DNA of 64,000 nt from contig NZ_CP195119.1 in NCBI RefSeq assembly GCF_052056915.1, positions 4,082,952 through 4,146,951 on the forward strand, written 5' to 3'. The position numbers were made by a program, and so were the translations under genes. The notes beneath the pieces were generated by a model. That model worked only from the letters and a program-made list of their open reading frames with translations. It was not told the DNA's origin and ran no database searches. Below, in pieces: positions 16,291 through 25,799 of the stretch. The stretch is from MTP4 sp052056915 (lineage in GTDB: Archaea; Halobacteriota; Methanosarcinia; Methanosarcinales; Methanosarcinaceae). Position 1 is the first letter of the stretch. The number at the start of each line of letters is the position of its first letter.

Positions 16291-16537
16291 TTGATTTTTT
16301 TCAGAAGTTTGTAACCAGTAAAAAACTTTCAACTTAATTTGAAGAGTAATCCTATTTTGGGAAATACATCCAAAGGAAATATTGCTGAAAGGAAAAATGT
16401 AAATCAGTTAAAGGGATGGTAAAATTGTAGTCAATACAAGAAGATTGATCTTAGATTCGTATCTAATATCTCTAATTATTTATATAATATTTCCATTATA
16501 TATGTATTTGACAAGGATCAAAGCTTTGAGATAACCT

Positions 16538-18502
16538 ATGAACGCTCAAAAGTTCTTCGAAGAAGGAGAGACACTTTACAAAAAAGAGGATTTTCAAAAC
16601 GCACTGGATAAATACACAGCTGCGTTAAAAGAAGATCCAAATTATGTGGATGCTTTAATCAAGAGAGGTCTTGTTTATAGAAAAATGGGAAATTATGGGG
16701 CTTCTATATTAGATTTTGGAAGAGTTCTTTATATCAAACCAGCTAATAAATCTGCTTTAGAAAATAAAGGAGTTTCTTTGTTAAATTTAGGATAGGTTAA
16801 AGAAGAAGATGAAGCTAAAAAGTGTTTTCAAATATCTATTAAATGTTTTGAAAATTTGATAAATCTCGATCGTTCTTTAATCGATGCCTGGTATTATAAA
16901 GGATTAGCGCTTTCAAAACTTAATCTCTATGAAGACGCAATAAGTTCTTTTGATACTGCTATTAAATTGTGTGAGTTCACTGAATGTAAATATGATGTAC
17001 GGGAACTCATCTTAGATGAATGTTTTAAATATGAAAGAAGTAGGTCTGTTTTTGAAAGTTCAGTTAAGAAATATTCAATACCTGTTGATTTAAAAATTAA
17101 AAAAGGATTTACATACCGTAATATGCAAAAATATGAAGATGCAATATGTTCCTTAGAAGAAGTTTTAAAAATATATCCTTCTTGTGAAGAAGCTTGGAAA
17201 ATAAAAGGAAATATTTTCTACGATCTTAATAATTATGGTGAAGCTTTAGCAGCTTACAATACGGCTTTAAAAATTAACCCTGGAAATATTTATTTATGGA
17301 ATAACAAAGGTGTTGCACTTTCAAATCTCCGCAGATATAATGATTCATTAAAAGCTTATAATAAGGCCATAGATATTTGCCCTAAATACGCTAATGTGTG
17401 GTATAACAAAGGCCTTACACTTTCTGAATATGGAAAATTTAATGATGCTTTGGAAGCTTATAGGGAAGCAAGTTCTCTAAAAGAAGAAGATTACGCCGCA
17501 TATACTAACAGTGGAGAAATTCTCTTTAACTTGAAGGATATAAATGGTGCACTAGAACAGGTTACTAAAGTACTCGAAGTGAAGAATAAAGTAAATAAGA
17601 CTACAAAAGCTTTTGCGTTTAAACTCATGGGTCAAATTCAAATAGAACAGCAAAATTATTTGAAAGCTATTGATAATTTTGATCATGCTTCCAATCTTGA
17701 CCGTGAGAATCCACTCTTTCTCCTTCTGAAAGCTCATGCCCAATATTTAAGAGCTGAATTTTGTTATAAACACTATGAAAAAATGTACAATCAAGAAATG
17801 CTTTCAATTATAAGGGGACTAGAAAAAGCAAACATGTGTTTTTCTATTAAATGTCAGGAGACTTATGGGGAGAAAATCAAATTCTTTGTTGGAGGGATAT
17901 TTGCAAGGATCTACAGGCTTTATCCTTGGAGAAACCTGAGATATTACATAAAAATGATAAGAAGATCCCAAGAAATGAATGAATATGAGGAAAAGAAGAA
18001 GTATAAAAAAATACAGGCATATATACTCTATTTTTTAGGTGGATTTTATTATAAATGTGATGATGTTTTTACCGCAATGGAAAAACTTGAAAAATGTGTG
18101 GAGCTTAAACCATGCACTGAAATACAAAATTCTGCCAATGAATTAATCGATTATATATGGAACTATCAAATTAGACCAATTTGGTGGAAGTGGTGGTTAT
18201 ATTCACCTGTAAAAACTTGGTCGAAAAGAGTGTTATTTTTAGTTCTTTTTTCTTTAATTTTAGTATTGGTAATCTATCCTTTTATAGATCCAGGAATTTT
18301 TAAAAATATTGATTCTACATTGTATGTATTTTTTGTTTTAATTCCAATTTTACTCCTTGTCTCTCCCTGTATACGTTTCATCACGGGAAAGGGCCTAGAA
18401 TTAAAAATGAATCTGGAACCTTCGGTTAAATTTGAGTTTTCCCATGCAATAGTTGAAATAAAATTGCTTGAGTTAGAAAAAGATTTTGATTTAAAGGAAT
18501 AA
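16538..18502 (+). CDS. TPR membrane protein with one in-frame TAG codon (possible pyrrolysine or nonsense site)
   Basis: The frame runs 654 codons from ATG 16538 to TAA, interrupted only by TAG at 16793-16795 (codon 86). TPR units lie on both sides: NALDKYTAALKEDPNYVDAL before, and IYLWNNKGVALSNLRRYNDS and similar units after. At the TAG the repeat reads LLNLG-TAG-VKEEDEAKKCF, where TPRs usually carry Lys, Arg or Asn. Two membrane segments (about residues 562-582 and 596-614) precede a soluble tail. Methanosarcina decodes UAG as pyrrolysine in methylamine methyltransferases, so readthrough is possible; otherwise translation could restart at TTG 16856 or the gene is a fresh pseudogene. It lies between two displaced argG ends, as cargo of an insertion. 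Confidence 0.75.
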
Positions 18503-18646
18503 AATTTGAAAATAATATCCTATGTTTTAGCTTAATTGGAGATATTGAACTATTTTTTCAACGTATTGAATCTCTTTATTCTCTCAAATTTTCTGACACT
18601 ATGTAGTGTTCCAATTCATCAAAAAGAAATAAGCCTTTAAAATGAA

Positions 18647-18667
18647 AAAGGTGCCATAAGCACCTTT
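18647..18667 (-). terminator. Hairpin terminator beside the second argG fragment
   Basis: AAAGGTGC and GCACCTTT form an 8-bp stem with a 5-nt loop; on the minus strand it is followed by TTTTTCATTTT. It lies just past the stop codon of the argG fragment. Confidence 0.6.
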
Positions 18668-18674
18668 CCTCCTT

Positions 18675-18913
18675 TCACTCTTTACCCACGAACTTCTTAA
18701 ACAGCCTTGCCTGGAACCCGTGATACTTCGCAAACTCTTCGGCATCCTTCTGATCGATAGTCTGACTATCAAACGAAACCAGTTCCTCAGAGTACAGCGC
18801 ATTCGGAGAGCTGCGAGCCAGGATCGTCAAACTGCCCTTGTAGAGCTTTACCTTGACCGTCCCGGTTACCTTTTCCTGGGACTTGTCGATAAATGCATTC
18901 AAATCGGCATATG
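18675..18913 (-). pseudogene. argG: Displaced argG 3' end, copy 2 (recent)
   Basis: The minus strand encodes 75 in-frame residues from MNAFIDKSQEKVTGTVKVKL to FKKFVGKE, differing from the ArgG C-terminus at only two positions (EE for EG, G for D). Homology to the intact gene ends abruptly at 18913, at the codon for Tyr in the ArgG sequence LYADLNAF. It lacks the synthase N-terminus and cannot be functional. The sharp edge and near identity indicate a recent duplication or site-specific insertion. Confidence 0.88.
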
Positions 18914-19111
18914 ATCATGAAATTTATTCTAAATTTTTATGATGTGAAAATAGAATTGATTTCAGGATAGTTTCTTAGTAGTATATAGATATCTTGAGAA
19001 TAATCCCGACTTAGACTAAATCTAGTTAAATATATCCAATTATAGATTACGTAGACTATATACGGAAGATTTAAGATATTCTTGAACTTATAAATGAGTA
19101 AGGGAATTTAG

Positions 19112-19555
19112 TTGCTCACAATGAATCCATCTTCTGTGGGGTACAGAGTATTGGATGAAGAACAGGAAGGTAGAATTATTATAGTTTTAACAATGTTGGC
19201 AGCAATACTAGTTTTTGGCTATGGTTTTTATTTAAGTCTTGGTGATGAATATGTTTTTGGAGCTTCTGTATCAGGCGAGTCTGTTTTTGAGGTCAACCTG
19301 ACCCCTGGTGTGACATATAAGTTTTTAATCGACGGTGGGCTTATTGGTGGCCCTGTTAGTATCGATGTTACAATAAGCAAAGGTTCTTACGTTCCTTTTG
19401 ATGAAAGCTTCGGGACAGATCCTCTGGATACATCCACGGTTTATTATCCTTATGAGCCGATGTTTACCGTAAAAGAAAAGGGTACTTATCAGGTCCATAT
19501 CGACCCGGGTAGTTCCGGATCGTGTGAAATAGCAATTTTTGATGTGCACAAGTAA
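19112..19555 (+). CDS. Single-pass membrane protein with an exported beta domain
   Basis: A 147-residue protein. A hydrophobic segment at about residues 22-42 (IIIVLTMLAAILVFGYGFYL) follows a short charged N-terminus; the remaining 100 residues are strand-rich (VFEVNLTPGVTYKFLIDGG, GTYQVHIDPGSSGSCEIAIF), suggesting an extracytoplasmic beta-sandwich. No family is recognised. ATG 19121 is an alternative start. It is the only gene between the second displaced argG end and the intact argG, so it may be cargo of the second insertion. Confidence 0.65.
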   Translation: MLTMNPSSVGYRVLDEEQEGRIIIVLTMLAAILVFGYGFYLSLGDEYVFGASVSGESVFEVNLTPGVTYKFLIDGGLIGGPVSIDVTISKGSYVPFDESFGTDPLDTSTVYYPYEPMFTVKEKGTYQVHIDPGSSGSCEIAIFDVHK

Positions 19556-19692
19556 TATTGAGCTGATCCCAGAACTCAAAGTTGCTTCTTTGAATCCAGT
19601 ATTCTGAATGATCAGTTGAGTTTGTGATCACGGAAAATAGTTTTGAAGCTTTATTGATTTGCGGCTAAAATTGTTTTTGGGATGAACTCAAT

Positions 19693-19736
19693 AAAAAAGA
19701 GGGGGCCTGTCCCTCTAAAAGGACAGGCAAAAAAAA
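19693..19736 (-). terminator. argG terminator
   Basis: CCTGTCC and GGACAGG pair around a 7-nt loop, with a T-run on the minus strand on both sides. A decayed copy lies at 16069-16098 next to the older argG fragment. Confidence 0.7.
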
Positions 19737-19740
19737 CCTT

Positions 19741-20928
19741 TTATTCCTTATCTACAAACTTCTTAAACAACCTTGCCTGGAACCCGTGATACTTCGCAAA
19801 CCCTTCGGCATCCTTCTGGTCAATCGTCTGACTATCAAACGAAACCAGTTCCTCAGAGTACAGCGCATTCGGAGAGCTGCGAGCCAGGATCGTCAAACTG
19901 CCCTTGTAGAGCTTTACCTTAACCGTTCCGGTTACCTTTTCCTGGGACTTGTCGATAAACGCATTCAGATCGGCATAGAGCGGGTCGTCCACTAAGCCGT
20001 AGTAGGCGAGTTCGGACCACTGGTCGTCCACCATTTTCTTGAACTTGAGTTCGCCGCGGGTGAGGACGAGTTTTTCGAGGTCGGCGTGGGCGGCGAGGAG
20101 GACGGTGGCTGCGGGGTGTTCGTAGTTTTCGCGGGCTTTTAAGCCGAGGACGCGGTCTTCGATCATGTCGGTCCTGCCTACGCCGTGGGTGCCGGCAATC
20201 TCGTTTACCATCATGATGAGGTCGTAGCCGGACATCTCTTTGCCGTCGAGGGAGACGGGGACTCCGGCTTCGAAGCCGATGTCGAGGACGATTGGCTCTG
20301 TGGGGGCTTTTTCAGGAGACTGGGTCCATTCGAAGATGTCTTCGGGAGGGACGTTTGCGGGGTCTTCGAGGAGGCCGCCTTCGATGCTGCGGCTCCAGAG
20401 GTTTTCGTCAACGCTCCAGGGCTTGGCTTTGGTGGCTTCGACGGGGATGCCGTGTTCCTTGGCGTAGTTGATTTCCCATTCGCGGGTCAGGTTCATCTCG
20501 CGCATCGGGGCGATTACTGCCATGTCGGTCTGGCGGAAGATGGCTTCGAAGCGGAGCTGGTCGTTGCCTTTTCCGGTACAGCCGTGAGCCAGGGCGACGG
20601 CGCCTTCCTTCTTTGCTGCCTCGACCACTTTCTTGGCGATCAGGGGGCGGGCAATGGAGGTTCCCATCACGTAGCCTTCGTAGTCGCCGTTGGCTTTGAT
20701 CAGGGGAAAGACGTAGTCCTGAACGAACTCTTCCTTTGCGTCGATCGTGTAGTGGGCGTCGCTGATCTTGGCGGCTTTCTCGTCGGCTTTCTTAATGTCC
20801 TCTGCCGGCTGGCCCACGTCAACTGCAACCGTGACTACTTCGTCGTACCCGTACTTTTCCTTGAGGATGGGGATGCACACTGAGGTGTCAAGCCCTCCCG
20901 AATATGCTAATGCTACTTTCTTTACCAT
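19741..20928 (-). CDS. argG: Argininosuccinate synthase
   Basis: A 395-residue enzyme joining citrulline and aspartate, with ATP, to form argininosuccinate in arginine synthesis. The N-type ATP pyrophosphatase P-loop is at residues 7-16 (AYSGGLDTSV); ALAHGCTGKGNDQLRFE and the REWEINYAKEHGIPV segment are typical of the family. I chose ATG 20928 because the protein normally begins MVKKVALAYSGG; the frame is open ten codons further. Length is normal. The 3' third of a kilobase is present three times in this window, twice as displaced fragments, so the C-terminus of this gene has served as an insertion or recombination site. It is followed upstream by carAB, also needed for arginine. Confidence 0.97.
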   Translation of the reverse strand: MVKKVALAYSGGLDTSVCIPILKEKYGYDEVVTVAVDVGQPAEDIKKADEKAAKISDAHYTIDAKEEFVQDYVFPLIKANGDYEGYVMGTSIARPLIAKKVVEAAKKEGAVALAHGCTGKGNDQLRFEAIFRQTDMAVIAPMREMNLTREWEINYAKEHGIPVEATKAKPWSVDENLWSRSIEGGLLEDPANVPPEDIFEWTQSPEKAPTEPIVLDIGFEAGVPVSLDGKEMSGYDLIMMVNEIAGTHGVGRTDMIEDRVLGLKARENYEHPAATVLLAAHADLEKLVLTRGELKFKKMVDDQWSELAYYGLVDDPLYADLNAFIDKSQEKVTGTVKVKLYKGSLTILARSSPNALYSEELVSFDSQTIDQKDAEGFAKYHGFQARLFKKFVDKE

Positions 20929-21072
20929 GTTAACTACCCCTTTTTTCGCAAATTTCACAAACAGCGGAAATTCACGATGAAAAGTGAACTTGAGAATTCC
21001 GATCTAATTCGGATTTAATTTTGATGATTCGGATGCAATTTCGATCCGCTTCCGATGTATTCGGATCCTGTC

Positions 21073-21198
21073 AGATGTATCCGGATGTACTTTAAAGGCA
21101 TTCGAATACCCCTTAGATGTATCCGGATGTACTTTAAAGGCATTCGAATGTCCTTCTGATACATCCGGATATACTTCAGATGTATTCAGCTGTACTTA
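21073..21198. repeat. Tandem repeat upstream of argG
   Basis: AGATGTATCCGGATGTACTT followed by TAAAGGCATTCGAAT occurs at 21073 and again at 21115 (42-bp period), with further decayed units (GATACATCCGGATATACTTC) to 21198 and earlier ATTCGGAT motifs from 21000. It lies within the 447-bp argG-carB spacer on the promoter side of argG. Confidence 0.7.
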
Positions 21199-21301
21199 AG
21201 ACGTAACTCGGGTCCTGCCAGCTGATATAAGGTTGTGACAGATAATTATAAAGACAGATATTTACAGCTATTGCCAGGTATCACTAATGGAGCTAGATAT
21301 A

Positions 21302-21331
21302 GAAAAAAATTTCCGGCGGGATGCCGGAATA
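21302..21331 (-). terminator. carB terminator
   Basis: TTCCGGC (21311-21317) and GCCGGAA (21323-21329) form a 7-bp stem, followed on the minus strand by a run of seven T. It lies 45 bp past the carB stop. Confidence 0.75.
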
Positions 21332-21375
21332 TTCACTTCTTTTCTTTAACAATCCTGGCCGGTTTACCAGATCGT

Positions 21376-24300
21376 TTACTCGATCTCTGAGTGGTACTCG
21401 TTAATCGATTTGATGGTAAGCTGCCCGGTCTTCATTGCCTCGATGGCATCAGCTGCGGCTTTGGCTGCCTGGATCGTGGTGATGTAGGGCACCTTGAAGT
21501 CCACGGCTGCCCTCCTGATCCTTGAGCCGTCCCGCCTGGACTGCCTGCTCGTCGGGGTGTTGATGATCAGGGAGACTTCGTCCCGGCGCATCATGTCGAT
21601 TACGTTCGGGCTTCCGTCGTGTACCTTTTTGACCGTGTCCAGGAAGATCCCGTGGTCTGCAAGGTAGTTGACCGTCCCGCTGGTGCCCATGAGCTCAAGG
21701 CCTGCTGCCTCCAGTTTCCGGGCGATTTCCACGAGTTTGGGCTTGTCCGCCTTCCGGATGGAGAGGAAGACCTTCCCTGTCAGAGGGAGGAGGTTTTCGG
21801 CAGCGATCTCGGCTTTGAAGTAAGCCCTTCCAAAATCGTAGTCAACGCCCATGACTTCGCCCGTACTCTTCATTTCGGGACCGAGCACCGGGTCTGCTCC
21901 GGGGAGCTTGTCGAAGGGCAGGAGGACTTCCTTTACCGAGACGTGCTTGACGTCGGGTTCGTCGGTGTAGCCAAGGTCCTTCAGGCTGTGGCCGGCAATG
22001 ACTTTGGCTGCGATCTTGGCAAGGGGAATTCCAACGGCTTTTGAGACGAAGGGAATGGTACGGCTGGAACGCGGGTTTGCTTCGAGCACGAAGACTTTCC
22101 CGTCCTTTTCCGCCATCTGGATGTTGATCAAACCCTTCACCTTCAGGGCAAGCCCGATCTTTCTTGTGTACTCCCTGACCGTTTCCAGGGTCTCTTCCGA
22201 AAGTGACTGCGGGGGGATTACACAGGCGGAGTCTCCGGAGTGCACTCCGGCTTCCTCGATGTGTTCCATGATTGCGCCTATCAGCACTTCCTGCTGGTCG
22301 CAGACGGCATCGACATCGATTTCGCAGGCGCCTTCCAGGAAGTCGTCGATAAGGATCGGGTGTTCGGGAGAAACCCTTACTGCCTCTTTCATGTAGCGTT
22401 CGAGATCGGTTTCGTCGTAGACGATCTCCATTGCCCTACCGCCAAGCACGTAGGAGGGGCGGACCAGTACCGGGAATCCGATGCTTTTTGCAACCTCGAT
22501 TGCTTCGGCTTCGGAAGTCGCATACCCGCCGTCGGGCTGTTCGATCCCGAGTTCTTCCATCATCAGGTGGAACTTTTCCCTGTCCTCGGCAAGGTCCATG
22601 TCGTCAGGGTCTGTCCCCATAATAATGGTGTCAAGGTCCGTCCTCCTGTCCAGTTCCTTTTTCAGGGGGATTGCCAGGTTCACCGAGGTCTGCCCTCCGA
22701 ACTGCACTAGGACCCCGTAAGGCCTTTCCCTCTCGATTACGTTCATCACGTATTCCAGGGTCAGGGGCTCGAAGAAGAGCTTGTCCGAGGTGTCGAAGTC
22801 CGTTGAAACGGTCTCCGGGTTGTTGTTGATGATGTGGGTCTCGATTCCCTCTTCCCGAAGCGCCGTTACCGCGTGCACGGTACAGTAGTCAAACTCGATT
22901 CCCTGTCCGATCCTGATGGGTCCGGCGCCCAGGATAAGGACCTTTTTCCTGTCCGTGGGGTCGGTTTCGCAGACGTCTTCGTATGTAGAGTAATAATAAG
23001 GAGTTGCAGCCGCAAACTCGGCAGCGCAGGTATCCACCATCTTGAAGGTTGCAACGATTCCTGCCTCGTGCCTGAGGTCGCTGATTTCCTCCATGGCCTT
23101 TCCTGTCAGTTCCGAGAGGCGTGAGTCCGGAAAGCCCATCTTCTTTGCTTCGCGGAGAAGCTCCGGAGTGAGGCCTTCTGTGCGGATGCGCTTTTCCTTG
23201 TCCACGATTTTCTTTATTTTTGAGATGAAGAAGGGGTTGATCCCCGAAAGGTCGCAGATCTCCTTTATAGAATAGCCTTTCTCAAGGGCGTTGTAGATAA
23301 CAAAGAGACGCTCGCTGGTAGGGGTCTTGAGCAGCGTCGTGATCTCGTGCTCGTCCCATTCTTTTATCCCGAGCTGGCTGTCAATGTCAAGGGACTTGAA
23401 GGCCTTCAAGAGGGACTCTTCAACCGTCCTGCCGATTGCCATGACCTCTCCGGTACTCTTCATAGCCGTGGTCAGGGTCTTGTCCGCGGTTGTGAACTTA
23501 TCAAAGGGCCACCTGGGGATCTTCGTAATCACATAGTCCAGGGCCGGTTCAAAAGAGGCAGGGGTATTTTTTGTGACGCTGTTTACGATCTCGTCCAGGG
23601 TCATCCCGACAGCGATCTTTGCAGTCACCCTTGCAATAGGGTAGCCGGTTGCTTTTGAAGCGAGAGCCGAAGACCTTGAAACCCTGGGGTTGACTTCCAC
23701 AATGCGGTAGTCCCCTTCCTTCAGGGCATACTGGATGTTGCAGCCTCCCTCGATCTTAAGGGCGCGGATGATCTTGATTGATGCTGTCCTGAGCATCTGG
23801 TGCTCTTCGTCGGTCAGGGTCTGGGACGGTGCCACAACCGCGGATTCTCCGGTGTGCACGCCCATGGGGTCGAAGTTTTCCATGTTACAGATCACGATAC
23901 AGGTATCGTTTGCGTCCCTCATGACCTCGTACTCGACCTCTGCCCAGCCGAGCACGCTTTCCTCGATCAGGACCTGGTTGATGCGGCTCCTCCTCAGGCC
24001 CCTTTCCGTAATCTCCAGCAGTTCTTCCCTTGTACGGGCAATCCCGCCGCCTGCTCCTCCCAGGGTGTAAGCCGGGCGGATGATCAGGGGAAGCCCGAGT
24101 TCCTTGACCACTTCTTCGGTTTCCTTCAGGGAAGAGACCGCCCTGCTCAGGGGGACTTTCTCTCCGATCCTGAGCATGGTCTCCTTGAAAAGCTCCCTGT
24201 CTTCCGTGTTCGTGATGGCTTCCACCGGGGTCCCAAGGGTCTCTACCCCGAACTTTTCAAGGACGCCCATCTCGGCAAGCTCACTGGTAATGTTCAGCCC

Positions 24301-24582
24301 GGTCTGCCCTCCGATTCCGGCAATGATCCCGTCAGGCCTTTCCTTTTCGATAATCCTGGCAACGACTTTTGCGTCCAGGGGCTCGATATAGACCGCGTCC
24401 GCCATTTCGGGGTCGGTCATGATTGTTGCAGGGTTTGAGTTAACCAGGACGACTTCGTACCCTTCTTCTTTCAGGGACCTGCAGGCCTGGCTGCCCGAAA
24501 AGTCGAATTCTGCGGCCTGCCCGATAGTGATCGGGCCGGAGCCTATAAGGAGAATTTTCTTAATGTCACTGCGTTTTGGCAT
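21376..24582 (-). CDS. carB: Carbamoyl-phosphate synthase large subunit
   Basis: A 1068-residue subunit that makes carbamoyl phosphate from bicarbonate, ammonia (channelled from CarA) and two ATP, feeding arginine and pyrimidine synthesis. It has two homologous halves: KILLIGSGPITIGQAAEFDF begins the carboxyphosphate half and KVLILGAGPIRIGQGIEFDY the carbamoyl-phosphate half, each with an ATP-grasp domain (LGGAGGGIA; VLGGRAMEIVYD). The last 140 residues form the allosteric MGS-like domain (AAGLELMGTSGTVNYL). The ATG at 24582 overlaps the carA stop in TGATG, preceded by GGAGGTGAG, so the two are translationally coupled. Confidence 0.98.
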   Translation of the reverse strand: MPKRSDIKKILLIGSGPITIGQAAEFDFSGSQACRSLKEEGYEVVLVNSNPATIMTDPEMADAVYIEPLDAKVVARIIEKERPDGIIAGIGGQTGLNITSELAEMGVLEKFGVETLGTPVEAITNTEDRELFKETMLRIGEKVPLSRAVSSLKETEEVVKELGLPLIIRPAYTLGGAGGGIARTREELLEITERGLRRSRINQVLIEESVLGWAEVEYEVMRDANDTCIVICNMENFDPMGVHTGESAVVAPSQTLTDEEHQMLRTASIKIIRALKIEGGCNIQYALKEGDYRIVEVNPRVSRSSALASKATGYPIARVTAKIAVGMTLDEIVNSVTKNTPASFEPALDYVITKIPRWPFDKFTTADKTLTTAMKSTGEVMAIGRTVEESLLKAFKSLDIDSQLGIKEWDEHEITTLLKTPTSERLFVIYNALEKGYSIKEICDLSGINPFFISKIKKIVDKEKRIRTEGLTPELLREAKKMGFPDSRLSELTGKAMEEISDLRHEAGIVATFKMVDTCAAEFAAATPYYYSTYEDVCETDPTDRKKVLILGAGPIRIGQGIEFDYCTVHAVTALREEGIETHIINNNPETVSTDFDTSDKLFFEPLTLEYVMNVIERERPYGVLVQFGGQTSVNLAIPLKKELDRRTDLDTIIMGTDPDDMDLAEDREKFHLMMEELGIEQPDGGYATSEAEAIEVAKSIGFPVLVRPSYVLGGRAMEIVYDETDLERYMKEAVRVSPEHPILIDDFLEGACEIDVDAVCDQQEVLIGAIMEHIEEAGVHSGDSACVIPPQSLSEETLETVREYTRKIGLALKVKGLINIQMAEKDGKVFVLEANPRSSRTIPFVSKAVGIPLAKIAAKVIAGHSLKDLGYTDEPDVKHVSVKEVLLPFDKLPGADPVLGPEMKSTGEVMGVDYDFGRAYFKAEIAAENLLPLTGKVFLSIRKADKPKLVEIARKLEAAGLELMGTSGTVNYLADHGIFLDTVKKVHDGSPNVIDMMRRDEVSLIINTPTSRQSRRDGSRIRRAAVDFKVPYITTIQAAKAAADAIEAMKTGQLTIKSINEYHSEIE

Positions 24583-25691
24583 CAAACCTCACCTCCGAGA
24601 ACTTTTACGACCTTCCCGAAGAAGACCTCCTCCGTATCCATGGGTCCCGCATGGGCTTCCGGATGGAACTGCACGCTGAAAACGTCCAGGTCTTTGTGGG
24701 ACACGCCTTCCACGGTCCTGTCGTTTGCGTTCAGGTATTTTACGTAGAGCCCTGTTCCGTCCAGGGAATCGGCGTCCACCGCAAACCCGTGGTTCTGGGA
24801 AGTGATAAATACCTTATTTTCCACCAGGTCCTTTACGGGCTGGTTTCCTCCCCTGTGCCCGAATTTGAGCTTGTAGGTCCTGGCTCCCATGGCCAGGGAA
24901 ATGATCTGGTGTCCGAAGCAGATCCCGCAGACAGGGACCGTGCCCGCAAAGTGTTTGACCGCGTTGATTGCGTCAGTTGCAAGTTCGGGGTCTCCCGGCC
25001 CGTTGGAGACAAAAAGGAGGTCGGGCTCGTAAGCTTCGATTTCCTTTGGGGTTGCCGTTGCCGGGACAACCGTCAGGTCAATCCCTCTCTTGCTAAGGTT
25101 GTTCAGGATATTCCTCTTGATCCCGAGGTCGATTACCACCGCCTTTTTAGGGTCCCCGTTTCCTTTCCAGGCTCCCTTTGCCGCCGGGATGGAGTAGGGT
25201 TCCTTGCAGGTAACCAGGGAAATCAGTTCCTGGTCCGAGATCTGGGGGAAATTCCTTGCCATTTCCACGGCTTCCTCCCCGTCGTCACTCCCCGTGATCA
25301 GGGCAGCCCTGAGGGTCCCACGGTCCCTGGTCTTGATGGTAAGGGCCCGGGTGTCCACGCCTTCGATCCCGGCTTTTCCCTCGTCTTCTAAAAATCTGTG
25401 AATGGAACGGGTAGATTTGTAATGGTAGGGGTTTCTGCAGGCCTCCCGCACCACAAGCCCCTCCGCATGAATTTTGTCGGACTGGAAACGCTCTCCACTG
25501 ACCCCGTAGTTCCCGATCAAAGGACTGGTGAACATAAGGAGCTGTCCCTTGTAGGAAGGGTCTGTCAGAGCCTCTTCATATCCGGTGAATTGAGTTGTAA
25601 AAACAAGTTCGCCACACGCTGTTCCTTCGGCACCGAAACCCGTGCCTTTAATAACTGTTCCGTCTTCTAAACCTAGTACTGCCTTCATCAT
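24582..25691 (-). CDS. carA: Carbamoyl-phosphate synthase small (glutaminase) subunit
   Basis: A 369-residue subunit releasing ammonia from glutamine for CarB. The N-terminal CPSase small domain (residues 1-150; TGYEEALTDPSYKGQLLMFT) is followed by a class I glutamine amidotransferase domain with nucleophile motif VCGICFGHQ and the His-Glu pair in QFHPEAHAGPMDT. Length and start (MMKAVLGLEDG) are normal. It is the first gene of the carAB operon, with a TATA box about 80-100 bp upstream and a palindrome in the leader. Confidence 0.98.
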   Translation of the reverse strand: MMKAVLGLEDGTVIKGTGFGAEGTACGELVFTTQFTGYEEALTDPSYKGQLLMFTSPLIGNYGVSGERFQSDKIHAEGLVVREACRNPYHYKSTRSIHRFLEDEGKAGIEGVDTRALTIKTRDRGTLRAALITGSDDGEEAVEMARNFPQISDQELISLVTCKEPYSIPAAKGAWKGNGDPKKAVVIDLGIKRNILNNLSKRGIDLTVVPATATPKEIEAYEPDLLFVSNGPGDPELATDAINAVKHFAGTVPVCGICFGHQIISLAMGARTYKLKFGHRGGNQPVKDLVENKVFITSQNHGFAVDADSLDGTGLYVKYLNANDRTVEGVSHKDLDVFSVQFHPEAHAGPMDTEEVFFGKVVKVLGGEV

Positions 25692-25712
25692 CTGAACCTG
25701 CGCATAAATGTC

Positions 25713-25725
25713 ATAGGTGACCTAT
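25713..25725. promoter_or_regulatory. Palindrome in the carAB leader
   Basis: ATAGGTGACCTAT has 6-bp perfect arms around a central G and lies 22 bp before the carA start codon, downstream of the TATA box. It could be a repressor site responding to arginine or pyrimidine supply; no binding evidence exists. Confidence 0.4.
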
Positions 25726-25771
25726 AAGTGTTACGATGATTCTGAACTCTTTCTGGTTTTCATATGCCTTT

Positions 25772-25790
25772 TAATATATATATACTATAA
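25772..25790 (-). promoter_or_regulatory. carAB TATA box
   Basis: On the minus strand AGTATATATATATTAAAAG, a strong archaeal TATA element, places the start of transcription near 25745-25750 and gives a leader of about 55-60 nt. Confidence 0.6.
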
Positions 25791-25799
25791 TGATAGGAG

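Noticed and set aside
16538..18502. Two separate genes on either side of the TAG
   Set aside because: The frame is unbroken, there is no ribosome site before TTG 16856, and TPR units continue across the stop; treated as one interrupted gene.
2..20928. Prophage
   Set aside because: No capsid, terminase, portal or integrase gene is visible in the accessory region.
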